Made by a program: the position numbers and the translations under genes. Of a DNA stretch of 64,000 nt, positions 1 to 13,400 are shown piece after piece (position 1 is the stretch's first letter; each line of letters starts with the position of its first letter). The stretch is from Serinus canaria (Eukaryota > Chordata > Aves > Passeriformes > Fringillidae), in contig NC_066316.1 of the NCBI RefSeq assembly GCF_022539315.1, positions 52,391,994 through 52,455,993 of the forward strand, given 5' to 3'. The notes beneath the pieces are model-generated. The model worked only from the letters and a program-made list of their open reading frames with translations. It made no database searches and had not been told where the DNA came from.

Positions 1-1350
1 TCCAGATTTGGAGGATGTCCTGTGTTTTTTGGAGATTCCCAGATACGGGGTAGTCCTGTTGGTACTGCTCCAGTGCAGAGTACACAGCCCTGCATCAACA
101 CCCAGAAGATGAGCTGAGTTCCTCTGTGATCTGGGTGTCTGGCCAAGGCAGCTATTTCATTACTGAACTGCAACATCTGCTGTGCAGAGCCCAAGGGCCA
201 TTTTCCTTCTGCCGATAAAGAGGGATGGTTGTTATCATCGCTTTCCTGACCAGCTCCCAGCTCTGGTGATCACATCCTGCTTGTCAGTCCTCCCTTGGGG
301 AGAAGCTGCAGAAACTGCTTTAGAGTTCTGCTGGAGAGCTGAAAGGCAATGCACACAGCTCTGCTTTGGTGGCAGGAGACAAGATCTGTGTACATCAGGG
401 CTGTGCTCATACCCAAGATCACATCCAAGTTTGATGCCAGTTTCTTAAAAATTCCTGGCCTGGCGGTCAGCACCTGGCAGCATCAGGGTCTGTGGAAAAT
501 CTGTTCCCACAGCTCAGTCAGGGTTGAGTCAGGTCCCCACCTGGGACTTCCTATACTTCCACTTCCTTCCTTCCTGTGGTAAACCTGCCAGTCCTCTGGG
601 ACAAATCTGTAAGGCCAAGAGTGATTTGAATTGGATGAGTGTCACGAGGCTAAAGACAGCCTGTAGTGAACTGTGTGAGTGTAGATGAACAGACACCTAT
701 CTTGAACACACCTGCAAAATAAGTTTTACTGCTGAAATTTTTCTTGCTCTTTCCTCAAGTGAACAAGTGGACTTGTTTAGTAAACACAGAGACAACATCA
801 ACCATGTACAAATCAGAAAATTATGATCTCAGTTTGGGGTTTTTGTAATGGCAGTTGTTATGTTTAGGTAACTAAATAAAATTTGGTTTCAGGTAAAGCT
901 CGCAATTGTATTGTGCATACAAATTAATGAGGAATGAACAGCTCATGGATTTTGTTGGTTTTGGCTTTTTAAAAAACTTCAGTAAGACTTAAAAATATCA
1001 AAAATATCAAAATTCATTCAAAATACCTGAGAATAATCTAACAATTGCACAACTGATTACAATGATGGTGCTTGGGAACAAAGAAAGTACATGGATTTAT
1101 TCATAAATGATACCTGTGAGGACTTTAAATTTTCTCTACAAATTCTGTAATATTTTTCAAGTATCAGTTATTCATGTGTTCAAATGGCAACACTACATCT
1201 TTTAAAACAAATGGCCACTCTGGTTACATGAGCATTTATTGTAACTGCCTGGAAATTACTTCCAGAAATTACATTTTATAAGCTGTATTACGAATCCTAA
1301 TGTGTCATTTAGATCTGGTTTTAAATCAGTCACTTACTTTGTTCTTACAG
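1..1350 (+). other. PHACTR2 intron, 3' part
   Basis: No exon recognised. Ordinary AT-rich intronic sequence leading to the polypyrimidine tract and acceptor at 1341-1350. Small open frames near 180-580 carry no splice or family support. Confidence 0.6.
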
Positions 1351-1406
1351 GAGACTTAGCCAGAGGCCCACGACTGAAGAGCTGGAGCAAAGAAATATCC
1401 TGAAGC
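1351..1406 (+). CDS. PHACTR2: PHACTR2 exon with an RPEL repeat
   Basis: Acceptor ttcttacag and donor GTAAGT bound 56 bases. The first base completes a codon from an upstream exon; the rest reads [18 protein letters not shown] and leaves one base (C) for the next exon. The RPxxEEL core is the actin-binding RPEL signature. Confidence 0.93.
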
Positions 1407-4400
1407 GTAAGTATTTCATTCAGGTTTCATACAGTGTTTGCTTAGAAAGGGAGCATGTGTTGGATTCATCTGGAAGCCCATCATTGTTGCTCCAGTATTA
1501 GAACCATAACTAGAGAGAAATGATGTTCTAGAAAATAATGTGTCAACACTTGATTTATTCACTAACCTGCAATTGTAGCTTTGAAAACTCCATTTTTTGA
1601 ACATGCCAAATTTTACTTGTCACAATCTCACTTCTTGAAGCTGGTCCCAAAGACCAGGAATGACTTCGATACCCTTTATAAATAGTTCTAGGCTAGTTAA
1701 CCTTCCACCTGATTTTTATGAGGAGGAGGAGGAGAAGAAAGGAATATCAGTTGGAGGTGCAGGTGGGATGGAAGGGCAGAGGTTGGAAGGAGGAGTAGAA
1801 AGAAGAAAGGCAAAGTGTTCAGCAGAAAGTCAATAGGTATATACCAATTATTTCAGCATGCTGGCCTTCATATTCACTTCTGACATAAATGTCTTCTATA
1901 TTGAAACATGCATGAGATTCTCACTTCCCATTGATTAAATCCTTCCTGATATTCCTGATGGAAAAAAAGTCTGTAATTCAAATAATTGAGGGTGGAGGAA
2001 GTACATTAGATGTTTACCCTTTATGCCTATTCTGCCATTTATGTTGCTTCTGTTTTTTGGCTGGCAAACTCTTCAGAACAATCATTGTTTTTTCTTCCTT
2101 TATGAATCTTTCCATAAGAAAGATGTTACCTAACCACTCAGTGCAACAGGTGCCATGCCCAGCTCCACCTAGTCCTGTGTTCATCTTGCAGAGGTGGCTA
2201 GTACTTGGTGGTTAAGTAGAAGAAATAAATGAAGAAAAGATACTTCATAGCAATACATCAAAAATCACACAAATAGCAAACAAAAAAAACTCTTAAGGCA
2301 TGAGAATTCCTCACACCTGATCAAAGAGTTGGTAAGATGTTGTTATGTTATTTCCAGCAATTGTTCAGTAAAGTTGGAGCTCATCTGTGCAATCCTGGTG
2401 TCAGCCCTGATGTGTAGCATGCTAATGGGAAGGGAAGAAAAGAAAATGGGATGTTTACCTGACAGCATCCATGGACTGATGACTCTGTCACTTGCCTAGG
2501 CTAGCAAATCAGGGAGAGGGCAATTATTGGCTTTCAGGCAAACCATCCTGATAACAAAATGCTAATAAACTCTTACTGCTGTTGTTTGAGCTCTCAAATG
2601 CCAAATAGTGCCATTTCTTTCTGAAAAGGGAAGCTACAGTTCATGCTTGCACAGGAGAGGGATCAGGGGACTCCTGTCCAGCACATAAAGTGAATAGACT
2701 TTCTAAAACTGGAATTTCCAAACCTCTAAATTTCATAGATAAATAAAAAATAAAATTGGAAATAAGAACTTTTTTTATAAATGATAAACTGCTCATGCTG
2801 TTCTGTGTGAGAAGGGTAAATCCAGTTCATCTTTGGTGGGCTAGAATACGGCCACTGGGCTGGGAGCACCAGCTGGGCTCCCTTATTGCCCTTTCTCACT
2901 TGTCTTGAGGTGATCAACCCAGCAGCAAACTTGTGATGTATTTAGTATCCCCTTTTGCCAGTGTTTATTCCATTCACTGCTTTTGCAATAAGTAGCTCAA
3001 GACTGGAAAGCAGTTAATAGATTTCCTCTCCTGTTTCAGCTTGTTTACTTTAAACTTTTGGCAGCACACCAGGCTTTGCACTCAGTGCCTCCTGCCATCC
3101 TCCCCTGCTGCTGCTGGGGGGTGTCTTAAAGAGGCCAGGGAGAGCGAAAAATGAAGGCTGGGAAGCAGAATTGTAAATCACAAAAAATCACAGTGACCCT
3201 TGCGAGCACGTGGAGGAACTGCTTTTTGCTCATCACTGAGATATAAAATATTTCAAGTTGAAAGTGATCTATTAAAACCAAAGCAAACCAAAACCAAGAC
3301 AGGGTTTGTGATGAGAGTCTGACTCAGAGTCCTTTCAGGGTTCAAGTTCTCTCTAAACCATAAGGCACTTTTATTTTACATCAAAATTATTGTCATTCCT
3401 TCCTGTGGATCATTTGAAAATGTTTGCACATCTTAAATGCCTTTGTTGGTGTAGTGAGCTTTTGTGAGTAAGTTGGGATTTCTTTCATAAAGTTTCCCTC
3501 CTCATATTTTTTAAGCAGTGGATGGGGAGAAAGAGTTATATTATTATGTGCATGTAAACTGCAGCTAAGGGGATGTATTGTTTTGAGTAATATTTATCAG
3601 ACTTTGAGGTTACAGTAAGTGGTAAAGGTCCAAATGTTTACTTCAGGATAAAGTTCAGCCCAAATCTTCTAAGAGGTTCAAAAAAAAAATCCCTGCTTTT
3701 TTTCTTTTTTTTTTGTACTTCCAGTTAGCGAGCAAGTTTGTTTTGCAAGAAGCTTTGTTTTGATAATACTTCCAGATAAACCAGTTACTGAAATTCCTGT
3801 TTCCAAGTACCATCGCAAGACATTGCAGGAGGATTTGTTTAAAAACTGTTTGGATAAAACTATCCAGACTTCCCACACTAAAACAAAGTTACGACAACTT
3901 AAGAGTCCACTTGAAGGAATACATAAAGCCCTGTGTTTTTTATAAAGGCAGGCTTCTTGTACACTGGCTTTGAACCAGCAGTATTTATAGTATTGCATTA
4001 TGGCAAAAGAAACTTTTTAATCTTCCAAGAATTTCAGATTAAGATAACTGTAATTTTTTCCCTGTATTTGTAAGGAACAGTGAAATTCTTGTACAGTGCA
4101 CCTGCATGCCTGCCAGTAATCTCTTTGTAGAATATGGGGTTTAGCTCTCGATGCTTGTTAAGGAATATTAATGGTTATCTTTGCTTGTAAAACCAGGAAA
4201 GAGAAACAGCTTTGTGCATTTCAGAGCACTGCTAGAAGCAAGTGCTTTGTTTGTCTTTTCTTTCTCTTTCCTTAGCAAGCCCACAGAGAACTCTAAACAT
4301 AGCTAATCCCATAGGGACACAATGGAAAGTTCGGTTTTATGCTCCAGGAGTACATTTTGGTCAAGAATGGAGCAGTCCTCAGGCAGGACTCTTTTCTTCT

Positions 4401-7400
4401 CCCCTTCTGCTACAAAAAAATTGTCCCACAGAACAGAAGGTGACCAGATGTAATGTGGTAAAAGTTGCAGGAGCAATAATGTATAGTTGACAGGGAAGCT
4501 GCTTGTTCGGCTTTGACTGGGGGATTATTTAACTTGACGGCCACAATAACTGATGCTAAACAAAATTGTTTCAATTAGGAGTCAAATCCCAGATTGACCT
4601 CCTAGGAATTGCAGGGAGGGAAGGAGGGAAGCCATAGTTTTGCTGGGATCTAATCAGAGACTTCTGCAAGCAAAGGGCGCTCGCTGGGCTGGTTCTTTGC
4701 CAGTAGGGCAGCAGCAGGACATCTGAGGAGGGGACTTGCAGCTGAGAACGCTGTGTTTATATTTTCTCTCTCCACATCACACAGATTAGATCTGCTTTTA
4801 AGGTGGAAAGCAGTGATAAGTGTGTTCCTGTGCATTAATGTGTTCCTGTTTGGCCAAATGAGTCACTTCATACCTGCAGCTAAATCTTGGCCCTCTGGCT
4901 GGAATTTTCCACAACACCTACAGGAACCAGGAGCACCAGACCCATTATTTTTAGCACCACACATCTTCCTAACTCCCTACAGCAACTTTCAAAACTTTTA
5001 CCTTAAAAGACCAAAAACACACTGTAGTTTTTACTGTTTGTAGGTATTTGTATCCAGGCAGCGTTTCTGTAGCACCAGGCTTAAAGCAAGACTCTGCCCA
5101 GCAGGCTGGAGGTGGGAAATTGGTGCTTTAGGTACAAGTCAGTGCCAGAGACAGGGGCCCATGTGCCAAACAGCAGATTGAGTATATTACTAGCAGCCAC
5201 AAGATTTAATTCCATTTCCTTTAGCTCTTGGGCTTTATTCCTAGAAGTAAACCAATTTGAATGTATAAAATCCTGTCCCTGACCTCTCATGCAGAAGACT
5301 GTCTGTTCCCCATGGGTTTGATCCTCTCCTGCTTTTCCCAGGATTTAAGGACGCTCATGGTGCCTCCTGTTGGAATTATCCTCCAGAATATGGCCTGCTC
5401 CAAGGGGTACCTAGGCCCTCTGCCCAGTCACTAAGATGCTTGCCCTTTTGGGAGGTTTTCCTTTGTCTCCTATCCTGCTGTGCAATCATCTGTTCTCCAC
5501 AGGGATCTGGCTTCACAGCTTGGGATGGGCAGCTAACCTTCAACCTTCCTAAATGTCTAGAGAAAGATTTTTAAAATATTTTATCCTCCCCCAAAATACA
5601 GAGAAACACTATTTCAGGTGCCATGCTGTTGGTAGTTCTTCCTTAAGGCATACATTAAGCACCATGAGCCCCTGTTTCTTACATGAAGCATCTTATTGTT
5701 CTTCTTAGGAAACGCTGTGGTTTAGACAGCAAAGAAAGGCCAAGATATGAATAATGCACAACATATTTTACAAACTAAAGTAAGGAAAGGGCAGTACAGC
5801 TACTGTGTCTATTGATTGCAAAGACAGGATGTTAAAACAAAAGCCTATAGATGATTTATCTGTCCCAAAACAACTAGAGACCTTTTGACTTTTTTAGGTG
5901 AGGATGAGATTGGTTATCCTTTTAAGTTATAAGTCCTTAAATATACCAAATTTATTTATTGATGGATACATTAATTAAAAAATTAAGCTGTAGATTAATT
6001 TATAACTCTCCTGTTACAGTTATTCTTCAGTTTGAGTCCATTTACAGTTCCTCTATGGAAACAGGCTATCCATTTCTTTTCCATTTAACAGAAAAGCAAT
6101 TAATAAACCATAAATTACATCCCTATTTCAGTATCTCGGTAACATCACCATCAACCTGAAATCCAACCTAATCCTGGCAGCAAGGCTGTGTGATTGCACC
6201 TTGCTCTTGGAATCCTATTCTAAGTGTGGGAGTCTTCTCACAGAGCAGATCTTGGGCAAGCATTGCCTTTTCCTACTTTTTCCCTTCTTACTTTTTTATT
6301 TTTATCATTTGTCCTCTTTTCCTTTCCCTGATATTCTTCTTATAGGAAAGCAATTGAGTAAGCAAAGGATATCTGCAAGTACCATGAGGTGTCCTGTCGT
6401 AGCATTTTCTCCAGTGTGAAAGTCATTACACAGAAATTCTCCTCAGGCCAGGTCACCTCTACTAAGACAGCAGGCTGGCCATAGGAAACAGGGCAAATAC
6501 AACTATACCAGGTTTTAAAACTCCCTTTTCATCTATACAAGTTGGCTGCTTCCAGAACAAATGAATTTCTTTAAATTTATAGTTAGCCTTGAACTGCAAT
6601 GCAGAGTCTGTAATCCCCAACCATGAATAAAACAGGATCAGAATTTTGTGTATTTCTCTAGGTGGGATATTTCAGCCACAAAACTTTGCATTTAACCATC
6701 AGAGTTGGACTGAAAGGGCAAAAACTGTCCTTCAAACTATACATCAATTTAAAAATATGCTGAGCCCACATGAACATGTCTTTCTAAGTGTGCTTTTCAC
6801 TGGCAGTCAAGAAATCAGGTTTGGTTAGAACAGAAATTTGTTAAAAGGAAATTGTTTCATTCATATGCCCAAATATATTCTAAAAATGGACATCATTTTC
6901 TGCTGTACTGGTCCAGCCAGTGGCCCTTATCCAAGAGGGCTTGAGTGTTGGATCATACGCCCCCATTATAAAACAACAACAACAAAAAAAGCATATAAAA
7001 AAAACCAATTTGCTGCCAAATGACAGTGAAACAAATGTCATTGATTCATGTCTGTAGCAGTAGACGAAACTTGGGTAATTCAAATACTCAGAGTAAAATT
7101 TTCACTTGGCATTTATAAATTAGACTCTTATTCTAAAATCAATGTTGGAAGTAAAAGGAACAGTGATTGTAATGTTAAAATAAGTAATTGAAACATCAGG
7201 CAACTCTTTCAGGGTACTTGCTTGCTGGTACACAGAAAGGAAATGACAGGCACCTTCTCTTTGCTGTGCTCGTGACCCACAGTTGACTTGAGATGTCTAC
7301 AGAATCAGGGGAAATGCGGATAGGGAAAAGAATGAGAGCATACAAAAGCCAAAAAGCAGAAAACACAGGCGGCATCATCCAGAAATATGAGGAAACATGA

Positions 7401-10400
7401 GCCAGGCCTTGGAGTTCTGAAGCTTTCAACCAAGAGAAATACAGTATGTGCAGTTATAATACTTAAATATTCACTCCTTTTTATCTCTTCTGAAAACAGA
7501 GAAGAATGAAGAAGAGGAACAGGAAGCCAAAAGAGAAATAAAACGTAGACTCAGTAGAAAGGTGATGATGTGCTTTTTTGTATTGTGTATTTTTGTACAT
7601 AGAATTATGTTTCATAAGAATCTAAAACTCAGTGTATAGACACTGCTGCAAATGTCCATCAGTCATTTTCCCAGATTAGAAATCTGCTTAAAAAGCAGTA
7701 CAAGCCAAGCCCGTGTTGGAGGAAACCCCATCCTGTCCAGCTCCCCACACCTGGAGAAGCATACCGAGTCTGGCCATATTGCTGTTTCTCAGCAGGGGAC
7801 ATAAGTGACAGTTTTCCTCTGTAGCATGACCACCCCTGTCACATATGATCAAGGGCAGCCACACCTGTTGATCCACTCTTCCCTAGAGCAATGGAGAGGG
7901 CAGCAATACAATGTGATCCCTATGACATCCCTTCAGTGCTTTTCTAACCACATCAGTGGTCTTAGCTTCTGCAGGTGGGATCATGCTCACTGTCCCTGGA
8001 AATGGAGCAGTTACAGTTCTGTTCTGGGAGAGGATGGGAGGAGTTTTCATAAGTATCCCTGGTCTGCCTGTCTCTGCAAAAATACAGTTTCCTTAATATG
8101 ATCATCCTTAGTTAATTAAAGTGTTTTTATTGTTTGAGGTGACTGAAGCAATTTGGCATTATAATGACCCTTAGATGGTCAAAACCAGGGGTTTTGGTTA
8201 GGCAGGTACTTCCAAATGTCACATATTTTTGATATTACAGTTTTAACATGGTATAACCGTTAATGCAGATGGCCTCATGGGGTTGTGCCAGTTGCAAAGT
8301 CACAATTAACATTCCAGGGATAACTGTCATGATTCTCTGTGACCTGCCCGACAAAGACTATTTTTATAATTGAAGAAATCAGGTTAGGCTGCCTCCCCAT
8401 TCCTGCGCAGCACTCCCTGGATGGTGCCTTTTTTTAGACACCTGAAAGTGACCCTATTTAGAAATACCATTAAAGTTCTCTTGAGATTACATCATACCCT
8501 CCTCTTTTATTGTATTTCTTCTTGTTAAGCACACTATTTTCTGCCTCCTGCTTACAGCTCAGTCTGAGGCCTACAGTGGCTGAACTTCAAGCGAGAAGAA
8601 TCCTTCGATTTAACGAGTACGTGGAGGTCACGGAATCTCCGGATTATGACCGTCGTGCTGACAAGCCTTGGGCCAGGCTAACTCCTGCAGACAAGGCAAG
8701 GCACAAATGTAGATTTTAAGAAAATGCTTTAATCTTTTGCTTTTGGGGAGCTTTTCCTCTGGTTTACATTCTCCTGATTGCCAGCATCACAAATGACATC
8801 TGCTGGTGACAGCAAGATTGTCATGGTGCTACTGTGCATCTACTGCCTGCAGCTAAGAAAACCCACTCAGGTGCCTATTATGAGCAAATTTTACACCTCC
8901 ACTATGACAGTTTGGGCCAGAATTTCTAATTTTTGTTTTCTATTTGTTAAAACCTTGCTAAGACAGATAAAAGTTCACCAGAGGTAGCCCAGATCTGAGG
9001 GAATTCATGCAGGGGTTTGCAGGCAGAAGTCTGTGTCACTGCTACCAGGAGCTGCTTTTGCCACTCATTTGAGTGAATAAAAGGCAGAAGCTGCTCCATC
9101 CTCCTCAAGGTTCTTGGCCATAACCACCAGTGCAGAAACTGACCATGTGTATGCAGCACACCTTCTTGGGAAGTTTACCCCTAACATCCTACAGTTAATA
9201 TAGCCCTGCTGCCTGACCACAAAGGATGAGACAAATGATCCTGTGATTCTCATTTTAAAAAAATATTAGTCAAAGATTACCATAAAGTAGTCTTCCATTT
9301 CCCTTCTATACTACTTAATGAAAGGAGAGCTGTAAGATTCAGGTAGCCCAAAGTGCTGGCTCTTAAAGCACTGGGTCTGAATCAAGACGTGTGGACTTTA
9401 TGAAACTTCTGTGAGCTGTGCTTGACATGAAAAGTGGTGTGTGCATGAACCCACCCTATTTTAGCTAAGGGTACTGAAGCACTGGTTTTATTTCAGCTTG
9501 TATTTTAATATTAGTATTTTAAAATTTACAGCTCATCTGACAGTTGTATCAGGTCAAGGTGAAATAGTTAAAACTGTAGTCAGAAGTGTTTGTAGATGTT
9601 GGTTATGGGAGATGCTGAGCATTGTCTAGGCCTCCCATAGTCTGTGGGAGGTTAGAGGACCCAGCACCTCCACTTTGACAGAGGTTCAACCACGGGTAAA
9701 CTGCACTAGAAAAAAACAATGGAGTTTCCTACCTACTTCAGGGTAGCAGTTTTTAGTCTCAATTCATTTTGTAATTAACAGGTGCCCAAGGCTGATCCTG
9801 TCAGCTCCAAGTTTGTTGGCCTTAGCAGAAAAGCAAACTTGGGGTTGCCTGAAAATTCCCTTGTCCTTTTTTTCCCAGAGAAATCATTCTTCTAATTCCA
9901 GTAGGGGCAGAAAATTGTGCTGCAGCTATATTAGAGAGCTGGAGCTCTGCTGTCTTTGTTGCTGATTTGGTGCTCAGAAATCACTGTCTCTTCACTAGCT
10001 CTACAGCAGCCTCATGTAAGCATGCTGTTGTGGCTAAACACGACCACCCCTGCTTAAAGCAAAGTTTGTCATTTATAAGACTGCAGCCTGCTGATGCTAT
10101 AATTTTATCATGCTGCTTGTCTGTTCTGCACTGAAAGGCATGCACACTAGATGACGTTTCTTTAGGGATTAATGAAATGATACTGTCTTACAAAAGTGGT
10201 TAAAGAAAAGAATGAGTAAAAATAAACTGTCACTTCCTTTAACAGCGAAGGTAGGAAGGTGTGTGGCATAGAAACAAAACCCCTTGTAGTATATATTAGA
10301 ATATTTCAGAAACTGTATTTATTACTTAATTTACTTGATGAAGTAAATTTCTTTTCAGTCTCTTAACATAAGCAACAAGGCATTTACAAACTGTACTGAA

Positions 10401-13400
10401 TTTCTGCTGTTCTTTAGTATCTGCCAACTAAAAATCCAAGCCAGAAATGTCCAAATAATTAATGTCATTTTACATAAAATGAATCAAACCAAGTGACTAA
10501 TTCCACTTAAAAAAAATGCTGTTCATCTTGCATTCCTGAAGTCCTGTCTCCAGAGGGGAGATCCAAGGACCCTGCTGTGCACACAGTGCCTGTGCTGGCA
10601 GAGTGACTCACAAGCTCCTCATGGCTATGCCTGGAGATAGAATCCTCTCCTGTCTGCCTACTCAGCAAGTAATTGTCAGGGAAATCCAACCCCTTGTCCG
10701 TTTTTGTCAGTAGAAGTGCTCTGTTTCAGTGTGGGCTTTCAATGCAGTTGATTTGGTGTTTCTTGGTTTACTTTTGGTGCTTGATGCTTTTCGTTTCTTT
10801 GTAGTGGATGAGTACTTTGAACAGCTCTAATTGAAAAGTCATTCATGTTGATGATCAGAAATGTGTGAGAGCTGTGGATTACAGTAAGGGAAAATTGAAA
10901 TGGGAACTTTAAGACACCTGCAATGGTAGGGCCACATTTCTTTCAGACTCTTTGTTTTCCTGAAAGTTCATATTTCTTACTGTTGCATATATCATTATTG
11001 TTTATTAGGCAGCAATACGGAAAGAACTGAATGAATTCAAAAGCACAGAAATGGAAGTACACGAGGAAAGCCGGCAATTTACCAGGTGGGTAAATCCCTC
11101 TTCTTGTGTAAGTGTGAGGAATGAGTATGACAGCGACCCTCTGCTCTTCTGCAAGTTCTCTGCAGTTGTGTCATGATTTGTGTGGATTCCTGTCATGAGT
11201 CCCCTTGAATCCCATCATGGATTCTGTTGGAATTCCCAGTATTGCTGATGCCATCTCTAGCTGATGCAGCAGTGCAGATGACCGCAATGGACTGGTCACT
11301 AAGTAGAAAAAGATTGTTAGGGGAATCTAAAAAATACTCTTGTGCAAGAACCCGTCAGTTCTTACAGATGAAGTTAATAATCTTCAAGCACACAAAATAA
11401 AAGGGGTTTCCTTCTCTGGCAGCACTCCCTTGCTCATTAAAGCATACATTTGTGTAGATACATTTCATACGTGAAAATCAGATGATGCTTTGAACTTCAG
11501 AAAAGCTCACCTCTGTCTTGGCGAGCTTTCTAAGGGTCACTTAGGCTCCTGGCAGCAGTTTCTGGGGAACAAGAGAGATTCCCTTGTTGCTACTTCTAAT
11601 GTGTTACGTGGATTGGTTTTGTTCTCTGCTTTGGATAACACCAAGATGTTGTCTGAAGCATTGTTATTTTTAGGAGCTCTGAAGTGTCCATAGTATTTTA
11701 GCAAGCTTTCAAATTTGGCAGAATTATTCTTAGGGGGAGGGACACACTTTCTGAAATCTCCATGGCATGTGTTCATTTTTCTTGGAAGTTACAAAGGCTG
11801 AAAATTGCCACCAGCAATCAAAACTTGATGTTAGGTTGGCCAGCGTTGTGTACATAGTATTAATGTCTTTTCTTCTGCAGAAAATTAAGTCAAACAAAAC
11901 CAGTTGTCTAAGACTGGGTCCCTTCTGTTTCCTGCTACTGTTTCAGCCAAACTAAGGATTTGAGCTAATGAGTCTGAATCGCCTAATTAAAGAATGCATC
12001 ACAAGAAAAATTCATGATGGTGTTTCATGTATCTGCTACTTCACTGTTTGATTTCACAACTTCAGTGATTTCTTTCTCACCATAACATGGAGTTGTAAAA
12101 AATAATAACTTATCACTTCTCTGTAGCTACAACATAAAGAAATTCATTTTTAAAAATTCAAACCAGTTTCACAGACAGGAAACCTAAGCCAGAAGATGAA
12201 CCAGATGCAGAGTTTTAATGTAGTATTGCATTCTGAACACTAGAAAATGTGTTTTTCAAACATGGAGATATATCTTTTAATTTGGCTTCTGATGTCATTT
12301 TCTCTTTAGGTAGCACATAGTATATCTTTTTCAGAATGTATAAAAATACTACTTTTTAAAAAAAGAGCATCCCAAGGGAGAGAATAAAAATAGCAGGTAT
12401 AGAAACCAACTCCCTGCTTACATTACTGTGTTTCTTGAGTTGCTTTGCAATATTGAAGCTTAAGTACAGAAAAGCATGATTCATACAAAAAGAATTGGAT
12501 ATTTTTTCATGAGCTTTGAGGACAGTTGAGACTGATTACAACTGGATTCTTGAAAGCTGAACCAGGAATCTCGTGGAGTGACAAACCAGTAAAAAAGTAA
12601 ATTATTTTCTTCAAGGAGGGCCTTTGAAAATGGAGTAAAAGATAAGAACAGCCAAATTGTGATAAATATAGGCAATGATTCTATAGGGCGCTGAAAGATT
12701 TTCAGCCTGAGGGAAATTAATTTTTTTCTGTTCCTCATCCATGCTCCTTTGTTTCACTGGTCATGTTGTGGAGTTACTACGCAGAAGTCAGAAGAGTAAC
12801 ACTAGAAAAAGCTAATAAAGAGCAGAACATGCAGATGTTTTAAGTCAATTGCAATTTTGAAAATAAAAAGAGATCCCATTTTTCCTGGGACATCTCATTA
12901 AAAATTATATAACTTCTGCTACGTAGTATTGGATTGATACAACAAAAGTGATTTAAGAAAACCATAGACAGAAGTCTCTAGCCAGAGAATTAATTACTCA
13001 TTCATTAATTATTTTCAAGATCACTGAGATTATGCACACCAAAAGGCACTTGCATTGGCACCTGATTAGCAGAGGCTATTCTGTGACAGACTGAGACAAC
13101 AAGGAAGCTGCTTACTAAATAAAAATAGTTTATAGTATACAGTTTCCTGTACTATTGCAAATTAATTATAGATGATTTAATATTATAATCAGTACTTATA
13201 TTTGAAATGTTTAAATTTTATATCAAACTTTGAAAAGAAAGAACAATGGGTTTCATCATTCATCATTTACTGTAATGACTGTCAATTGACTGGTTTTCTA
13301 GTCCTACTAATTTAGACTGATTCTTTCCATTATTTCATAACAAAATCCAAGAAAATTACTTTCCAAAAATAGAGAAATCAATACAAGTTTGGGAGGAGCA

